The notes under the pieces were generated by a model. The model saw only the letters and a list, made by a program, of their open reading frames with translations, had not been told where the DNA came from and ran no database searches. From Haloferacaceae archaeon B1-Br10_E2g22 (lineage in GTDB: Archaea; Halobacteriota; Halobacteria; Halobacteriales; Haloferacaceae), in NCBI GenBank assembly GCA_001563795.1, contig LKML01000007.1:1-43725 (forward strand): a stretch of DNA of 43,725 bases, in the 5' to 3' direction. This document shows, in pieces, positions 25,539 through 33,981 of this stretch (position 1 is the stretch's first letter; the number at the start of each line of letters is the position of its first letter). Made by a program: the position numbers and the translations under genes.

Positions 25539-26282
25539 ATGAAACTGGATTCTCAAACGTGTGTTGTAACCGGTTCTTCGCGCGGTATTGGCAGCGGAAT
25601 CGCAACCGAACTCGGCGCCCATGGCGCGAACGTCGTTGTTAACTACCGAACCTCCGAGCGAGAGGCATACGATGTGGTAGAAGAAATCGAAGCCGACGGC
25701 GGCACAGCGGTTGCCATCCAGGCAGACGTCACAGAAGGCGATGAAGTCGAGGCAATGGCCGACCGCGTGCGAAACGCCTTCGGATCGACTGACGTGTTGG
25801 TCAACAACGCCGGCATCACCATCGACAAGAAGTTCGAAGAGATGACTCGCAAAGAGTGGGATACGGTCATGGATGTCAACCTCGGCGGCGTCTACAACTG
25901 TACGAACGCCTTTTTCGATGATCTGAAAGCCGCCGACGAGGGTCGGCTGATCAACATTTCGAGCGTAGTTGGCCAACAGGGCAACTACGGCCAGGCGAAC
26001 TATGCGGCGACCAAAAGCGGGTTGTTCGGCTTTACCCGCACGATCGCCCTCGAGTTGGCCGACAGCGGCACAACCGCCAACTGCGTCTCGCCAGGATTCG
26101 TCCAGACGGATATGCTCGAGAAAGTTCCCGACCGCGTCCAGCATAAGATCCGCAAGCGAATCCCACTCGACCGGTTTGCCGATATCGAGGATGTCGCTGG
26201 CCTTGTGCGGTTTCTGGCCAGCGAAGACTCGAGTTACATGACCGGCCAGGTCTTTGGCGTCAACGGCGGCATGGAGTGGTAG
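25539..26282 (+). CDS. phaB: Acetoacetyl-CoA reductase PhaB (SDR family)
   Basis: It reduces acetoacetyl-CoA to (R)-3-hydroxybutyryl-CoA for PHA synthesis. The Rossmann motif VTGSSRGIGSGIA, the NNAGIT motif and the catalytic set Ser (NISSVVG), Tyr and Lys (NYAATKSG) are all present, and VSPGFVQTDM follows. Length (247) is normal. The NYRTSE after the first strands suggests NADPH. It lies 191 nt after phaC and probably has its own promoter. A long open frame on the other strand is a shadow. Confidence 0.88.
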   Translation: MKLDSQTCVVTGSSRGIGSGIATELGAHGANVVVNYRTSEREAYDVVEEIEADGGTAVAIQADVTEGDEVEAMADRVRNAFGSTDVLVNNAGITIDKKFEEMTRKEWDTVMDVNLGGVYNCTNAFFDDLKAADEGRLINISSVVGQQGNYGQANYAATKSGLFGFTRTIALELADSGTTANCVSPGFVQTDMLEKVPDRVQHKIRKRIPLDRFADIEDVAGLVRFLASEDSSYMTGQVFGVNGGMEW

Positions 26283-26323
26283 CGACGAAATCATACAAGT
26301 AGTCTGCTGACGTATACCACGGT

Positions 26324-26587
26324 ATGCCAACCATTAGCGTTGAACTCGACCCGGATCTTCATGCCTGGCTCGCCGAGCGTGCCGGTGGTCACAACAGAAC
26401 CGTCGCTGCGGAACTCAACGCACTCGCAGCCGCCGTGCGGGAAGGCTCTGCGGAACAAACCCCGCTTCCAGTGGGCATCTATGCCGAAGACGGGTTCGGC
26501 GAACTCGACGGTGAGGGGCTGGCCGGCGAAGATCCGGATCTGCCGGTGGGTGTGTTCGACGATTCGACCGTCAGCGACGAATCGTAG
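26324..26587 (+). CDS. Small acidic protein with a ribbon-helix-helix-like N-terminus
   Basis: An 87-residue protein. TISVELDPDLHAWLAERAGGHNRTVAAELNALAAAV resembles a ribbon-helix-helix fold: one strand and two helices. The second half is acidic and disordered-looking (EDGFGELDGEG, GEDPDLPVGVFDD). A TATA-like sequence about 30 nt before the ATG suggests a leaderless gene. It could be a DNA-binding regulator, but the acidic tail is unusual for that and I cannot name it. Confidence 0.5.
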   Translation: MPTISVELDPDLHAWLAERAGGHNRTVAAELNALAAAVREGSAEQTPLPVGIYAEDGFGELDGEGLAGEDPDLPVGVFDDSTVSDES

Positions 26588-26645
26588 CCACTTGCAGTGA
26601 ATACGAAGTCGGTGTTTTCTTGTACGCTTCGGCCCAGTATATGGT

Positions 26646-26885
26646 ATGTCAAGTGGGGCCACTGGCGGCGATCAGACGCTCACCACCGCCGACCATCGTA
26701 TTTTGCAGTATCTCAGGGGCGGCCCGGAGTATCCCGCGTTAATCGCCTCACACACTGGGCTTCATATCCCACTGGTCGAGCGACGCTGCAAGCGACTCGA
26801 GGCCATCGGCTTGCTCGAACCCGTCAGCAACGAAGTCATTTATCGGCTCACAGATCGCGGTCGGCAGATTACTGACTCACCGTAG
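26646..26885 (+). CDS. Winged-helix protein, DUF2250-like
   Basis: A 79-residue winged-helix domain: LTTADHRILQYLRGG, then a recognition helix in HIPLVERRCKRLEAIGLLEPV, then a wing NEVIYRLTDRGRQ. It resembles haloarchaeal DUF2250-type proteins. It is likely a small transcription factor with unknown target. It converges with the small membrane protein whose stop is 1 nt beyond. Confidence 0.62.
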   Translation: MSSGATGGDQTLTTADHRILQYLRGGPEYPALIASHTGLHIPLVERRCKRLEAIGLLEPVSNEVIYRLTDRGRQITDSP

Positions 26886-26886
26886 T

Positions 26887-27093
26887 TCACTGTCGGCGCG
26901 GATCGTCCGAGACACCCCAGAGCACGCGGTAGGCGAGATACCCCAGCAGTGCCGAAAACAACAGCAATCCCATTGTTTCTGCGAATCTGACAGTCACCCA
27001 CAGCAAGCGGGTGAGCCAGCGAATGGCGATGAATCCGCCGTAGATCAACACTGCAACTGCGAGACCAGCCAGTAGCGCACGAAGCCGTTGCAT
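26887..27093 (-). CDS. Small two-helix membrane protein
   Basis: A 68-residue hydrophobic protein with two membrane helices (about residues 6-24 and 40-60) and a polar C-terminal tail (DDPRRQ). No family is recognised. It sits between two well-supported genes and is plausible by composition. It lies downstream of the ABC permease on the same strand, 55 nt away, and may be transcribed with it. Confidence 0.5.
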   Translation of the reverse strand: MQRLRALLAGLAVAVLIYGGFIAIRWLTRLLWVTVRFAETMGLLLFSALLGYLAYRVLWGVSDDPRRQ

Positions 27094-27148
27094 GTGCTGT
27101 TTTGTGACTCACCGACCGAAAAGCCACTGAACCGTTGGGATCGGTCTC

Positions 27149-27958
27149 TCAGTCAGTCAGCCCGTAGCCGCGTTTAAACAGCGCGATGTCAGCGGCAATG
27201 ACGACGACAGTGGCTCCCGACAGCACTGCCAGCGAGACAAGCGGGTCTACCTCTGCGACACCCAGAAAGCCGTAGCGGACGCCGTTGACCATGTACACCA
27301 TCGGATTCAGAAGCGAGATATCTCGCAACAGCGGCGTCAGATCGTTCAGCGAGTAGAAGACGGCCCCAAAGAACACCAGCGGCCGCAGCAGAAACTGGTT
27401 CATCATCGTCAGATCGTCGAAATCATCTGCCACGAGCCCCCCGACGATGCCGAGACTCGCAAACAGGAGCGTGATCACGAGCATGAACGCAACCAAAAAC
27501 AGTGGTTCTTCGACCGGTACTGGTTGGTAGAGTCCGCTAATGATGACGAATCCCAACACCGCGATGAGCGTGCCGACAAGCACCCCACGCAAGGCTGAAG
27601 AAAGCAGATACGCCCAGACCATCTGTGCGTATGACAGCGGCGAGGTCAGCGTTTCATCAATGTATTCGTTCCAGCGGCCGTGAAAGATCGAAAACGAGGC
27701 GTTCTCGAAGGCGTTCGAGACCGCACCCAACACGACGAGACCAGGCAGAATGAACAGGATGTAGGGGACGCCGATGATCTCACCGACGCGCGTGCCGAGA
27801 ACGACGCCGAACACCGAAAAGTACAGCACGTTCGTAATAAACGGCGGAATGAACGTGTTTTTCGGCCGCCGTACATACCGCAGGATCTCACGTTTGACCA
27901 GTGTATAAAATCCCGTGGGAACGCCAATCGAGGCGGCCGCACGGTCGACGACACTCAT
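27149..27958 (-). CDS. ABC-2 type transporter permease
   Basis: A 269-residue permease with six membrane helices of the ABC-2 type (VKREILRYVRRPKNTFIPPFITN at the start, and the conserved LLRDISLLNPMVYMVNGVRYG region near the end). With the ATPase encoded just upstream (4-nt overlap) it forms an exporter. Substrate cannot be told. The ArsR regulator gene at the head of the operon hints at a role in resistance or efflux. Confidence 0.85.
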   Translation of the reverse strand: MSVVDRAAASIGVPTGFYTLVKREILRYVRRPKNTFIPPFITNVLYFSVFGVVLGTRVGEIIGVPYILFILPGLVVLGAVSNAFENASFSIFHGRWNEYIDETLTSPLSYAQMVWAYLLSSALRGVLVGTLIAVLGFVIISGLYQPVPVEEPLFLVAFMLVITLLFASLGIVGGLVADDFDDLTMMNQFLLRPLVFFGAVFYSLNDLTPLLRDISLLNPMVYMVNGVRYGFLGVAEVDPLVSLAVLSGATVVVIAADIALFKRGYGLTD

Positions 27959-28986
27959 TGGGCTCCTCCGTCTGAGGCGAGTTGCGGTTGGTTCGGACGC
28001 TTGTTTGTGTCGTCCTCGTTGGCTGCTTCTGTCATCTGTGTGTCGGAGCCGGCGTCCGATTCGTCAGTTCGGGTCATCTCAACGAAGATTTCCTCGAGAG
28101 AAGTGCGGGCAATCTCCAAATCTACAATCTCTAAGCCGGCCCGATCCAACTCGCGGACGAGTTCCGGTGCAACCAATCCACCTTCGTGAGCGGTGACCTC
28201 GAGTTGGTGGCCGTCGAGTTCGACCGACTCGAGGCGGTCGTCGTCTGCCAGCAGCTCCGGCACGGAAGCCGGCGGTGAGCGTAGTTCGACGATGATCCGG
28301 TCTGCACCGCGGCCTTTGAGTTCGTCCGGTGTGGCAACTGCTCGGACGCTGCCAGAATCCAAGATGGCGACCTCATCACAGAGACGTTCGGCCTCCTCGA
28401 TGTAGTGGGTCGTCAGCAAAATCGTCGTTCCCTGCTCGTTGAGCTCAGTGACGAGATCCCACAGATCTCGGCGGAGCTGAACGTCGACGCCTGCACTCGG
28501 TTCGTCGAGAATAAGCAGATCTGGATCGGTGATCAGTGCTCGAGCCAGCAGAAACCGGCGTTTCATCCCACCCGAAAGCCAGTCGAACCGCGTGTCTCGC
28601 TTGTCGTAGATGCCTACCTTTTCGAGTACCGCATCAGCGCGTTTGCGGGCTTCGTGGGCCGGAATTCCGTGGTAGCCGGCTTTATGCTCGAGGACTTCAC
28701 GAATCGGGAAAAACCGATCAACGTTGAACTCCTGAGGTGCGAGTCCGATAGCGTTTCGTGCCTCCTGATAGTCGGTCTCAACATCGTGGCCGAAGACGCG
28801 AGCAGTGCCGCCGGATCGTCTGACCAGCCCGACGAGAATACTGATGAACGTCGTTTTGCCCGCGCCGTTGGGCCCGAGCAGGCCGAAAAAGCTGCCCTCA
28901 GGGACTGTTAGCGAGACACCATCCAAAGCGGTTACATCTCCGTACTCCTTTCGCAACCCGTCGATTTCGAGGGCGGGCTGGTTCAT
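27955..28986 (-). CDS. ABC transporter ATP-binding protein
   Basis: The 343-residue ATPase has Walker A GPNGAGKTT (residues 38-46), signature LSGGMKRR, Walker B LLILDEPSAGVD, and the H-loop His in LLTTHYIEEAE. It belongs to the DrrA/CcmA-like group that pairs with ABC-2 permeases. The C-terminal ~40 residues after the accessory domain are acidic and disordered. It overlaps both neighbours by 4 nt: the ArsR gene upstream and the permease downstream, so the three form one operon. Confidence 0.9.
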   Translation of the reverse strand: MNQPALEIDGLRKEYGDVTALDGVSLTVPEGSFFGLLGPNGAGKTTFISILVGLVRRSGGTARVFGHDVETDYQEARNAIGLAPQEFNVDRFFPIREVLEHKAGYHGIPAHEARKRADAVLEKVGIYDKRDTRFDWLSGGMKRRFLLARALITDPDLLILDEPSAGVDVQLRRDLWDLVTELNEQGTTILLTTHYIEEAERLCDEVAILDSGSVRAVATPDELKGRGADRIIVELRSPPASVPELLADDDRLESVELDGHQLEVTAHEGGLVAPELVRELDRAGLEIVDLEIARTSLEEIFVEMTRTDESDAGSDTQMTEAANEDDTNKRPNQPQLASDGGAQ

Positions 28987-29375
28987 TCAGTAGCCTCCTG
29001 GTCGTCGAGTTCGAGGGCGTGGTCGATCAACTCGAAGACTGCTGGGTCGGCCACACCGTAGTAGCTCCATTTGCCTTCTTTTCGCGTCGTGAGAAGCCCT
29101 GCCTCAGTGAGACAGCGGAGATGGCTGGCAACCGTCGACTGTGGTGCCTCGAGGGCAGTCTGTAGCTCACAGACACAACACTCGCCGTCTCTGAGCGTCC
29201 ACAACAGCCGAAGCCGCAGCGGGTTCGAGAGTGCGGTAAATATACACGAAACTGCCTGGGCCACAGCAGGATCACCGGCGCGCTCCCGCAGCGTTGCCGC
29301 ATACGTTTCAGGATTCGCAGAAAGTCGGTCGAGCGAGTCGGGAAAATCGGCTGCCGACACTGTCGAGTCTGTCAT
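28983..29375 (-). CDS. ArsR-family winged-helix regulator
   Basis: A 130-residue ArsR/SmtB-type repressor: LSNPLRLRLLWTLRDGE, then a recognition helix in TVASHLRCLTEAGLL, then the wing KEGKWSYYGV. The helix-3 region reads GECCVCEL (Cys66, Cys67, Cys69), like the ELCVCDL metal-binding motif of ArsR-type sensors, so metalloid, metal or thiol-reactive ligands are plausible inducers. It is first in an operon with an ABC exporter. A perfect palindrome at 29373-29394 covers its start codon and is a good autoregulatory operator candidate. Confidence 0.85.
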   Translation of the reverse strand: MTDSTVSAADFPDSLDRLSANPETYAATLRERAGDPAVAQAVSCIFTALSNPLRLRLLWTLRDGECCVCELQTALEAPQSTVASHLRCLTEAGLLTTRKEGKWSYYGVADPAVFELIDHALELDDQEATE

Positions 29376-29394
29376 ATCGATACTGTTCGATATG
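29373..29394. promoter_or_regulatory. Palindromic operator candidate on the arsR-like start codon
   Basis: The perfect inverted repeat CATATCGA-6 nt-TCGATATG includes the start codon of the ArsR gene. A TATA-like element (GTTTTTAGC on the minus strand, about 29404-29412) lies just upstream, so a bound dimer would block transcription initiation. This matches how ArsR proteins bind short AT-rich palindromes near the start site. Confidence 0.6.
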
Positions 29395-29459
29395 AGTTTG
29401 CCGGCTAAAAACTGCGTGATCGAACCGCGCTGTGAGAGCCGCTTGGATGCATAGAGCGG

Positions 29460-31322
29460 CTACTCGAGATGGTGGTAATCGAGTTCGTAGTGGCCATCGA
29501 GTGCGGTTTGAACCGCCTGGCTCGGCTGGCCAACCGCACGTTTGTCAAGCGCCAGTTCGTTCTCGCTGTCGGAAACAGAGATGTTCTGTTGGAACTCGTC
29601 GTCAACATCAGGATAGTCTGCGCGGTAGTGGGCACCGCGGGATTCCGCACGCTCGAGTGCGCCGCGAAGCGTTGTTTCGGCGACTGTCAGCGAAAAGCCG
29701 ACATCAACTGCGAGTTCGAACGACCGACTGGTTCGGTCACCCGCCACCGCGAGATCCGCAACACGCTGTTGAAGCACCGCCAGTTTATCGAGTCCAGCCT
29801 GGAGTTCCTCGCCGGTACGGATAATCCCGGCGTGGTTCCACAGTAACGCACCGAGTTCCTCGAGCAGTGTTTCGGGTGTAGCCTCGCCGTCGGCATCCTC
29901 GAGACGTCTGAGCGCGGCGAACTCCTCGGCGGCCTGCGTACGCATCAGATCCGAAAGCGTGCGGTCTGTCTCGGCTATGGTCTTGCTGCCGCCGTCTGTG
30001 GCGACTCCGGCAGAGTTGATTTCGGCCGCGATATGTTGTCCAACCGGCTTGGCGATCGCCACCGTCTCGGCAAGCGAGTTACCACCGAGTCGGTTGGCTC
30101 CGTGGACGCCTGCGGTCGTCTCGCCGACTGCGTACAGTCCGTCGACGGCGGTTTCGCCCGTGTGCGGATCGATGTCAACTCCACCCATCGTGTAGTGGGC
30201 GGTGGGGGCGACCTCCATCGGGTCGGTAGTGATGTCGACGCCCAGCGAGGCGAAGCGTTCGACCATCCGTGGGAGTCGCTCGCGGATGTACTCATCATCA
30301 CGGTGGGAGATATCGAGATAGACGCCGCCGTTGTCGGTGCCGCGACCCTCACGAATCTCTTGGGCAATCGCACGGGCGACCACATCGCGGGCATCAAGTT
30401 CCATCTGGTCGGGCGAGTAGCGTTCCATGAACCGCTCGCCGTCGCTGTTGTATAGCCGACCACCCTCTCCACGGACAGCCTCGGTGACGAGTCGGCCGTC
30501 CCAGTCGTCGCCGTAGCGTGCGCCAACCATCCCGGTCGGATGGAACTGGATGAACTCCATATCGAGCAGTTCCGCACCCGCATCAAGCGCGAGAGCAGGG
30601 CCATCGCCGTTGTTCTCCTCGTCGCGCGAAGAATGACGGTTGTAGATCGCACTCGAGCCACCCGCCGCAAGGACAACGTGATCTGTGACAAACACCAAGA
30701 ACTCGCCGGTCTCCATATCAAAGCCCACCGCACCTGAGACCGTCTCACCATCCGACAGCAGGCGAGTGATCATCACGTTCTCGCGGTAGGGAATCGACAG
30801 CGACTGGGCTTTCTCGACCAGCGTATCGAGCATTGCCTCGCCGGTTCGATCACCGACGAAACAGGTTCGGCGGAACGATTGTGCGCCGAAGTAGCGCTGT
30901 TGGATTTTTCCGTCGTCGGTGCGGGCAAACGCCATGCCCCACTCGTCGAGTTCGCGGATGCGTTCGGGCATCTCACGAGCGACGAGTTCGACTGCCTCGG
31001 GGTCGTTTATGAAGTGGCCTTCCTCGAGCGTGTCGGCGGCATGAATTTCCCAGCTGTCTTCGGGATCACGGCTCCCAAGGGAGGCGTTGATTCCACCGGC
31101 AGCCCACGTCGTGTGGGCATCGCCGTAATCACGTTTGCCGATCACCAGCGGCTCAATGCCTTGCTGGCGGAGTTCGATGGCAACACGTGCGCCGGCTGCA
31201 CCGGCCCCAATGACGAGAGCGGGAACGTGTATTTCTTCGTAGTTGGCCTCGAGTTCGGTCGATATCGACTGGTCAGTTGCCGAGCTGTCGCTATAGCGTT
31301 TGCTGGTTGTATAGTGGCTCAT
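29460..31322 (-). CDS. FAD-dependent succinate dehydrogenase/fumarate reductase/L-aspartate oxidase-type flavoprotein
   Basis: A 620-residue flavoprotein of the SdhA/FrdA/NadB family. FAD binding: VIGAGAAGARVAIELRQQG and, near the C-terminal part, TTAGVHGANRLGGNSLAE. Active-site blocks: HTTWAAGGINASLG, FIQFHPTGMVG, RGEGGRL and PTAHYTMGGVDID. No SdhB, C or D genes lie nearby, so a stand-alone oxidoreductase or an aspartate-oxidase-like role is possible; I cannot choose between them. The ATG at 31322 is preferred over a frame extension of 16 codons. It is divergent from pus10 across a 216-nt gap that holds both promoters. Confidence 0.78.
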   Translation of the reverse strand: MSHYTTSKRYSDSSATDQSISTELEANYEEIHVPALVIGAGAAGARVAIELRQQGIEPLVIGKRDYGDAHTTWAAGGINASLGSRDPEDSWEIHAADTLEEGHFINDPEAVELVAREMPERIRELDEWGMAFARTDDGKIQQRYFGAQSFRRTCFVGDRTGEAMLDTLVEKAQSLSIPYRENVMITRLLSDGETVSGAVGFDMETGEFLVFVTDHVVLAAGGSSAIYNRHSSRDEENNGDGPALALDAGAELLDMEFIQFHPTGMVGARYGDDWDGRLVTEAVRGEGGRLYNSDGERFMERYSPDQMELDARDVVARAIAQEIREGRGTDNGGVYLDISHRDDEYIRERLPRMVERFASLGVDITTDPMEVAPTAHYTMGGVDIDPHTGETAVDGLYAVGETTAGVHGANRLGGNSLAETVAIAKPVGQHIAAEINSAGVATDGGSKTIAETDRTLSDLMRTQAAEEFAALRRLEDADGEATPETLLEELGALLWNHAGIIRTGEELQAGLDKLAVLQQRVADLAVAGDRTSRSFELAVDVGFSLTVAETTLRGALERAESRGAHYRADYPDVDDEFQQNISVSDSENELALDKRAVGQPSQAVQTALDGHYELDYHHLE

Positions 31323-31538
31323 TGGTAGGGTGAAACGCCGATACGCCTCTAGGTGTAGAGAGGGTCTCAAGCCTCTTGAGGGCTTCGCGTGGTGTGATTA
31401 ATCCATATATAATTCTAATTGGATAAGGGCAAATTGTGTAGAAAACAATACCTGCTATCGGCGGCGCTCTCAGAACCGACCACGCTGTACAAACACCGAA
31501 AGGACAAGACAGTTATCGCCCCCGCCGAGTATCCGAGT

Positions 31539-32822
31539 ATGAGTCTCTTAGCCGACGCCCGGGCCGTCATCAACGCTGGCCCGGTCTGTGATAGCTGTCT
31601 GGGGCGGGTGTTTGCCGACCGGAGTTTCGGACTGTCGAACGCCGAACGTGGTCGTGGGCTCCGAACGGCGGTCGCTCTCGAAAAGGACGAACCGTACGAA
31701 TCAGTCGACCCCGAAGAGTGTTGGGTCTGTGAGGGCGAATGCGGTCGCTTCGATGAGTGGGCCGACCGCGCAGTTGCGGCTATCGGCGACTCTGAGTTCG
31801 AAAGCTACCAGGTCGGCACAAAAACCCCACCGCTGATCGAAGAAAACGACGAGTTGCTCCGAATGGACGCCGGCCTCGAGACGGATGCGGGCGAACTATT
31901 CAAATCGAATATGAACCGCGAGGTCGGCAAGCGGATCGGCCGACAAACCGGAACGGACGTCGAGTTCGGCCGTCCCGACGTACAGATCACGCTCGAACTC
32001 GACGGTGACCGCCTCGAGACGAAGCTTAACTCCGCGTTTGTGTACGGCCGTTACCGTAAACTCGAGCGCGATATCCCCCAAACCGAGTGGCCCTGCCGAG
32101 AATGTCACGCCAGCGGGTACAAAGGCAAGTTGTCCTGTGAGCACTGCGGCGGAACGGGCTATCTGTACCCCGAAAGCATCGAGCAGTTGACCGCTCCCGT
32201 GGTCATGGACGTCATGGACGGCACCGAAGCCACCTTCCACGGCGCGGGACGCGAAGACGTCGACGCCCGCATGCTGGGGACAGGTCGGCCCTTTGTAATT
32301 GAGGTCGAAGAGCCCTATCGCCGACGAATTGACACAGAGCGACTCGAGGGCGATATCAACGCCTTCGCCGAGGGGAAAGCCGAAGTCGAGGGGCTGCGGC
32401 TGGCCAGCTACGAGATGGTCGAACGCATCAAGGAGTTGGACGCTTCGAAAACCTACCGTGCGTTCGTCGAGTTCGCAGCCGAGGTGACTGACGCAGAGCT
32501 ACAGGAGGCGATTGAGACGCTAGATGGTGCGACAATCGAACAGTATACTCCCAAACGCGTCGACCACCGACGGGCAGGGCTCACCCGCGTTCGTGAGGTG
32601 TTCGCTGCGAGCGCGGAACTCGAGGACGCCCGTCACGCAGTCGTCGACATCCATGGTGAAGGTGGTCTCTACATCAAGGAACTCATCTCGGGTGACGACG
32701 GTCGAACCGAACCAAGCCTTGCTGACGTACTCGGTGTGAACGCAGTCGTCACTGACCTTGATGTCTTAGCTGTCGAAGGCGTCGACGAACCGTTCGAAAG
32801 AGAGGAGTTTTTCATCAGCTAA
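31539..32822 (+). CDS. pus10: tRNA pseudouridine synthase Pus10
   Basis: It makes pseudouridine 54 (and in several archaea 55) in tRNA. A four-Cys zinc site is at the N-terminus (VCDSCLG and CWVCEGECG), then a THUMP-like part. A further zinc pattern (PCRECH...CEHCGGTGY) precedes the catalytic domain. The catalytic Asp is in the GREDVDARMLGTGRPF block. C-terminal KELISGDDGRTEPSLADVLG is conserved. The ATG at 31539 (MSLLADARAV) is chosen; the frame is open 40 codons further through the promoter region. Overlaps rnhB by 1 nt (TAATG). Confidence 0.93.
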   Translation: MSLLADARAVINAGPVCDSCLGRVFADRSFGLSNAERGRGLRTAVALEKDEPYESVDPEECWVCEGECGRFDEWADRAVAAIGDSEFESYQVGTKTPPLIEENDELLRMDAGLETDAGELFKSNMNREVGKRIGRQTGTDVEFGRPDVQITLELDGDRLETKLNSAFVYGRYRKLERDIPQTEWPCRECHASGYKGKLSCEHCGGTGYLYPESIEQLTAPVVMDVMDGTEATFHGAGREDVDARMLGTGRPFVIEVEEPYRRRIDTERLEGDINAFAEGKAEVEGLRLASYEMVERIKELDASKTYRAFVEFAAEVTDAELQEAIETLDGATIEQYTPKRVDHRRAGLTRVREVFAASAELEDARHAVVDIHGEGGLYIKELISGDDGRTEPSLADVLGVNAVVTDLDVLAVEGVDEPFEREEFFIS

Positions 32823-33481
32823 TGTCTGGGTACCGTATCGGCGTCGATGAGGCCGGCAAAGGCCCCGTCTTAGGGCCGATGGTTGCGGCCGCTGTCGGCG
32901 GCGAGACGAGTGAGTTGCCGGATGGAATCGCAGATTCAAAACGGCTCTCGGCGACCACACGTGAGTCGCTGGCCACCGAACTCCGGGAAAACCCTGCCTT
33001 CGCTATCGGCGTTGGCGTTGTTACCGTCGAGGAAATAGACGACCCTGAGACGGATATGAACCAGCTAACAGTCGCCGCACACGTTCGGGCGATCAAGCAG
33101 GTAGCGGAGGCAGGCGACCGGATTATTGTTGATGCCGGTGATGTCTCTGAAAGCCGGTTTGGCTGTCGCATCACCGAGGGCGTTTCGGCCGAAGATATTG
33201 ATGTCGACGTGACGGCCGAACACGGAGCGGACGACAGCTACACGCTGGTGGCTGCTGGGAGTATTATCGCGAAAGTCGAACGCGACCAGTGGATGAACAC
33301 AATTGGCATGCAGTACGACCAGCCGGTCGGGAGTGGCTATCCCAGCGATCCAACGACACGGGCGTTTCTCGCCGCGTACATCGAGACGCACAATGAGATC
33401 CCCGACTGCGCCCGCCGGTCGTGGTCGACGTGTAGGGATTTGTTGGCGGCTGCCGAACAGTCGGCTCTCGAGGAGTTCTAA
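32822..33481 (+). CDS. rnhB: Ribonuclease HII
   Basis: It cleaves RNA in RNA-DNA hybrids and removes misinserted ribonucleotides. The N-terminal IGVDEAGKGPVLGPM holds Asp9 and Glu10; the third acidic residue lies in IIVDAGDVS, and GSGYPSDPTTRAFL is conserved. Length (219) is normal. It is coupled to pus10 by TAATG. It converges with a small membrane-protein gene 3 nt away. Confidence 0.95.
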   Translation: MSGYRIGVDEAGKGPVLGPMVAAAVGGETSELPDGIADSKRLSATTRESLATELRENPAFAIGVGVVTVEEIDDPETDMNQLTVAAHVRAIKQVAEAGDRIIVDAGDVSESRFGCRITEGVSAEDIDVDVTAEHGADDSYTLVAAGSIIAKVERDQWMNTIGMQYDQPVGSGYPSDPTTRAFLAAYIETHNEIPDCARRSWSTCRDLLAAAEQSALEEF

Positions 33482-33483
33482 GG

Positions 33484-33837
33484 TTAGTCGGCCCGCTGGC
33501 GGTGACGGTCGGCTGTGTTTGTGTCGGTCTCTGTGCGGTCGGCCGCAGAATCGGTATTTTCTGCCGACTCCGTTTGTCTCTCGATTGGTTCGTCTGATTC
33601 AGGCGGTCTCGGCAGTCGACTGATTGTCACAAACCCTACCAGGAGAGAGGCGAGTCCAACGATGAGAAACACGGTGGCCGAATCACCGGTCGTTCCAGCA
33701 CCGACAAACAACCCAATGAGCCCAACAGCAACAGCACACACACCGAAGATCGCCCGTGAAAGCCGTGAGATGAGCCTCGTGACTACCGCTCGAGGGCTGC
33801 GTATCGCAGCGTTATCTGCCCGTGAGTCGGATGCCAT
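33484..33837 (-). CDS. Small two-helix membrane protein with a disordered acidic tail
   Basis: A 117-residue protein. Two hydrophobic helices lie at about residues 28-50 and 55-73. The N-terminal part is basic and the last ~40 residues are Thr/Asp/Glu-rich and disordered. No family is recognised. The coordinates fit neatly between rnhB and the secD terminator. Function unknown. Confidence 0.5.
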   Translation of the reverse strand: MASDSRADNAAIRSPRAVVTRLISRLSRAIFGVCAVAVGLIGLFVGAGTTGDSATVFLIVGLASLLVGFVTISRLPRPPESDEPIERQTESAENTDSAADRTETDTNTADRHRQRAD

Positions 33838-33981
33838 CTATATCTTCTTTGTGTACCAGATAGAAAACCTATCGGTTCTGTATGCCGCCTGTCAGACGAT
33901 ATGGCTTCTCTACGCACGAATAGCGCCACAACAGCGTTGATTGGCTAAAAAATGATTTCGAACCGAGAGTTCCGTCGGCGA
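33838..33981. other. Intergenic gap between the small membrane protein and secD
   Basis: It holds the upstream region of the small membrane protein gene and the T-run that follows secD. No gene is seen. Confidence 0.4.
33946..33953 (-). terminator. T-run terminator after secD
   Basis: A run of six T on the minus strand about 30 nt after the secD stop. Archaeal termination often uses such runs without a hairpin. Confidence 0.4.

Noticed and set aside
25494-26330. 278-codon minus-strand frame
   Set aside because: Antisense of phaB, whose SDR motifs are complete.
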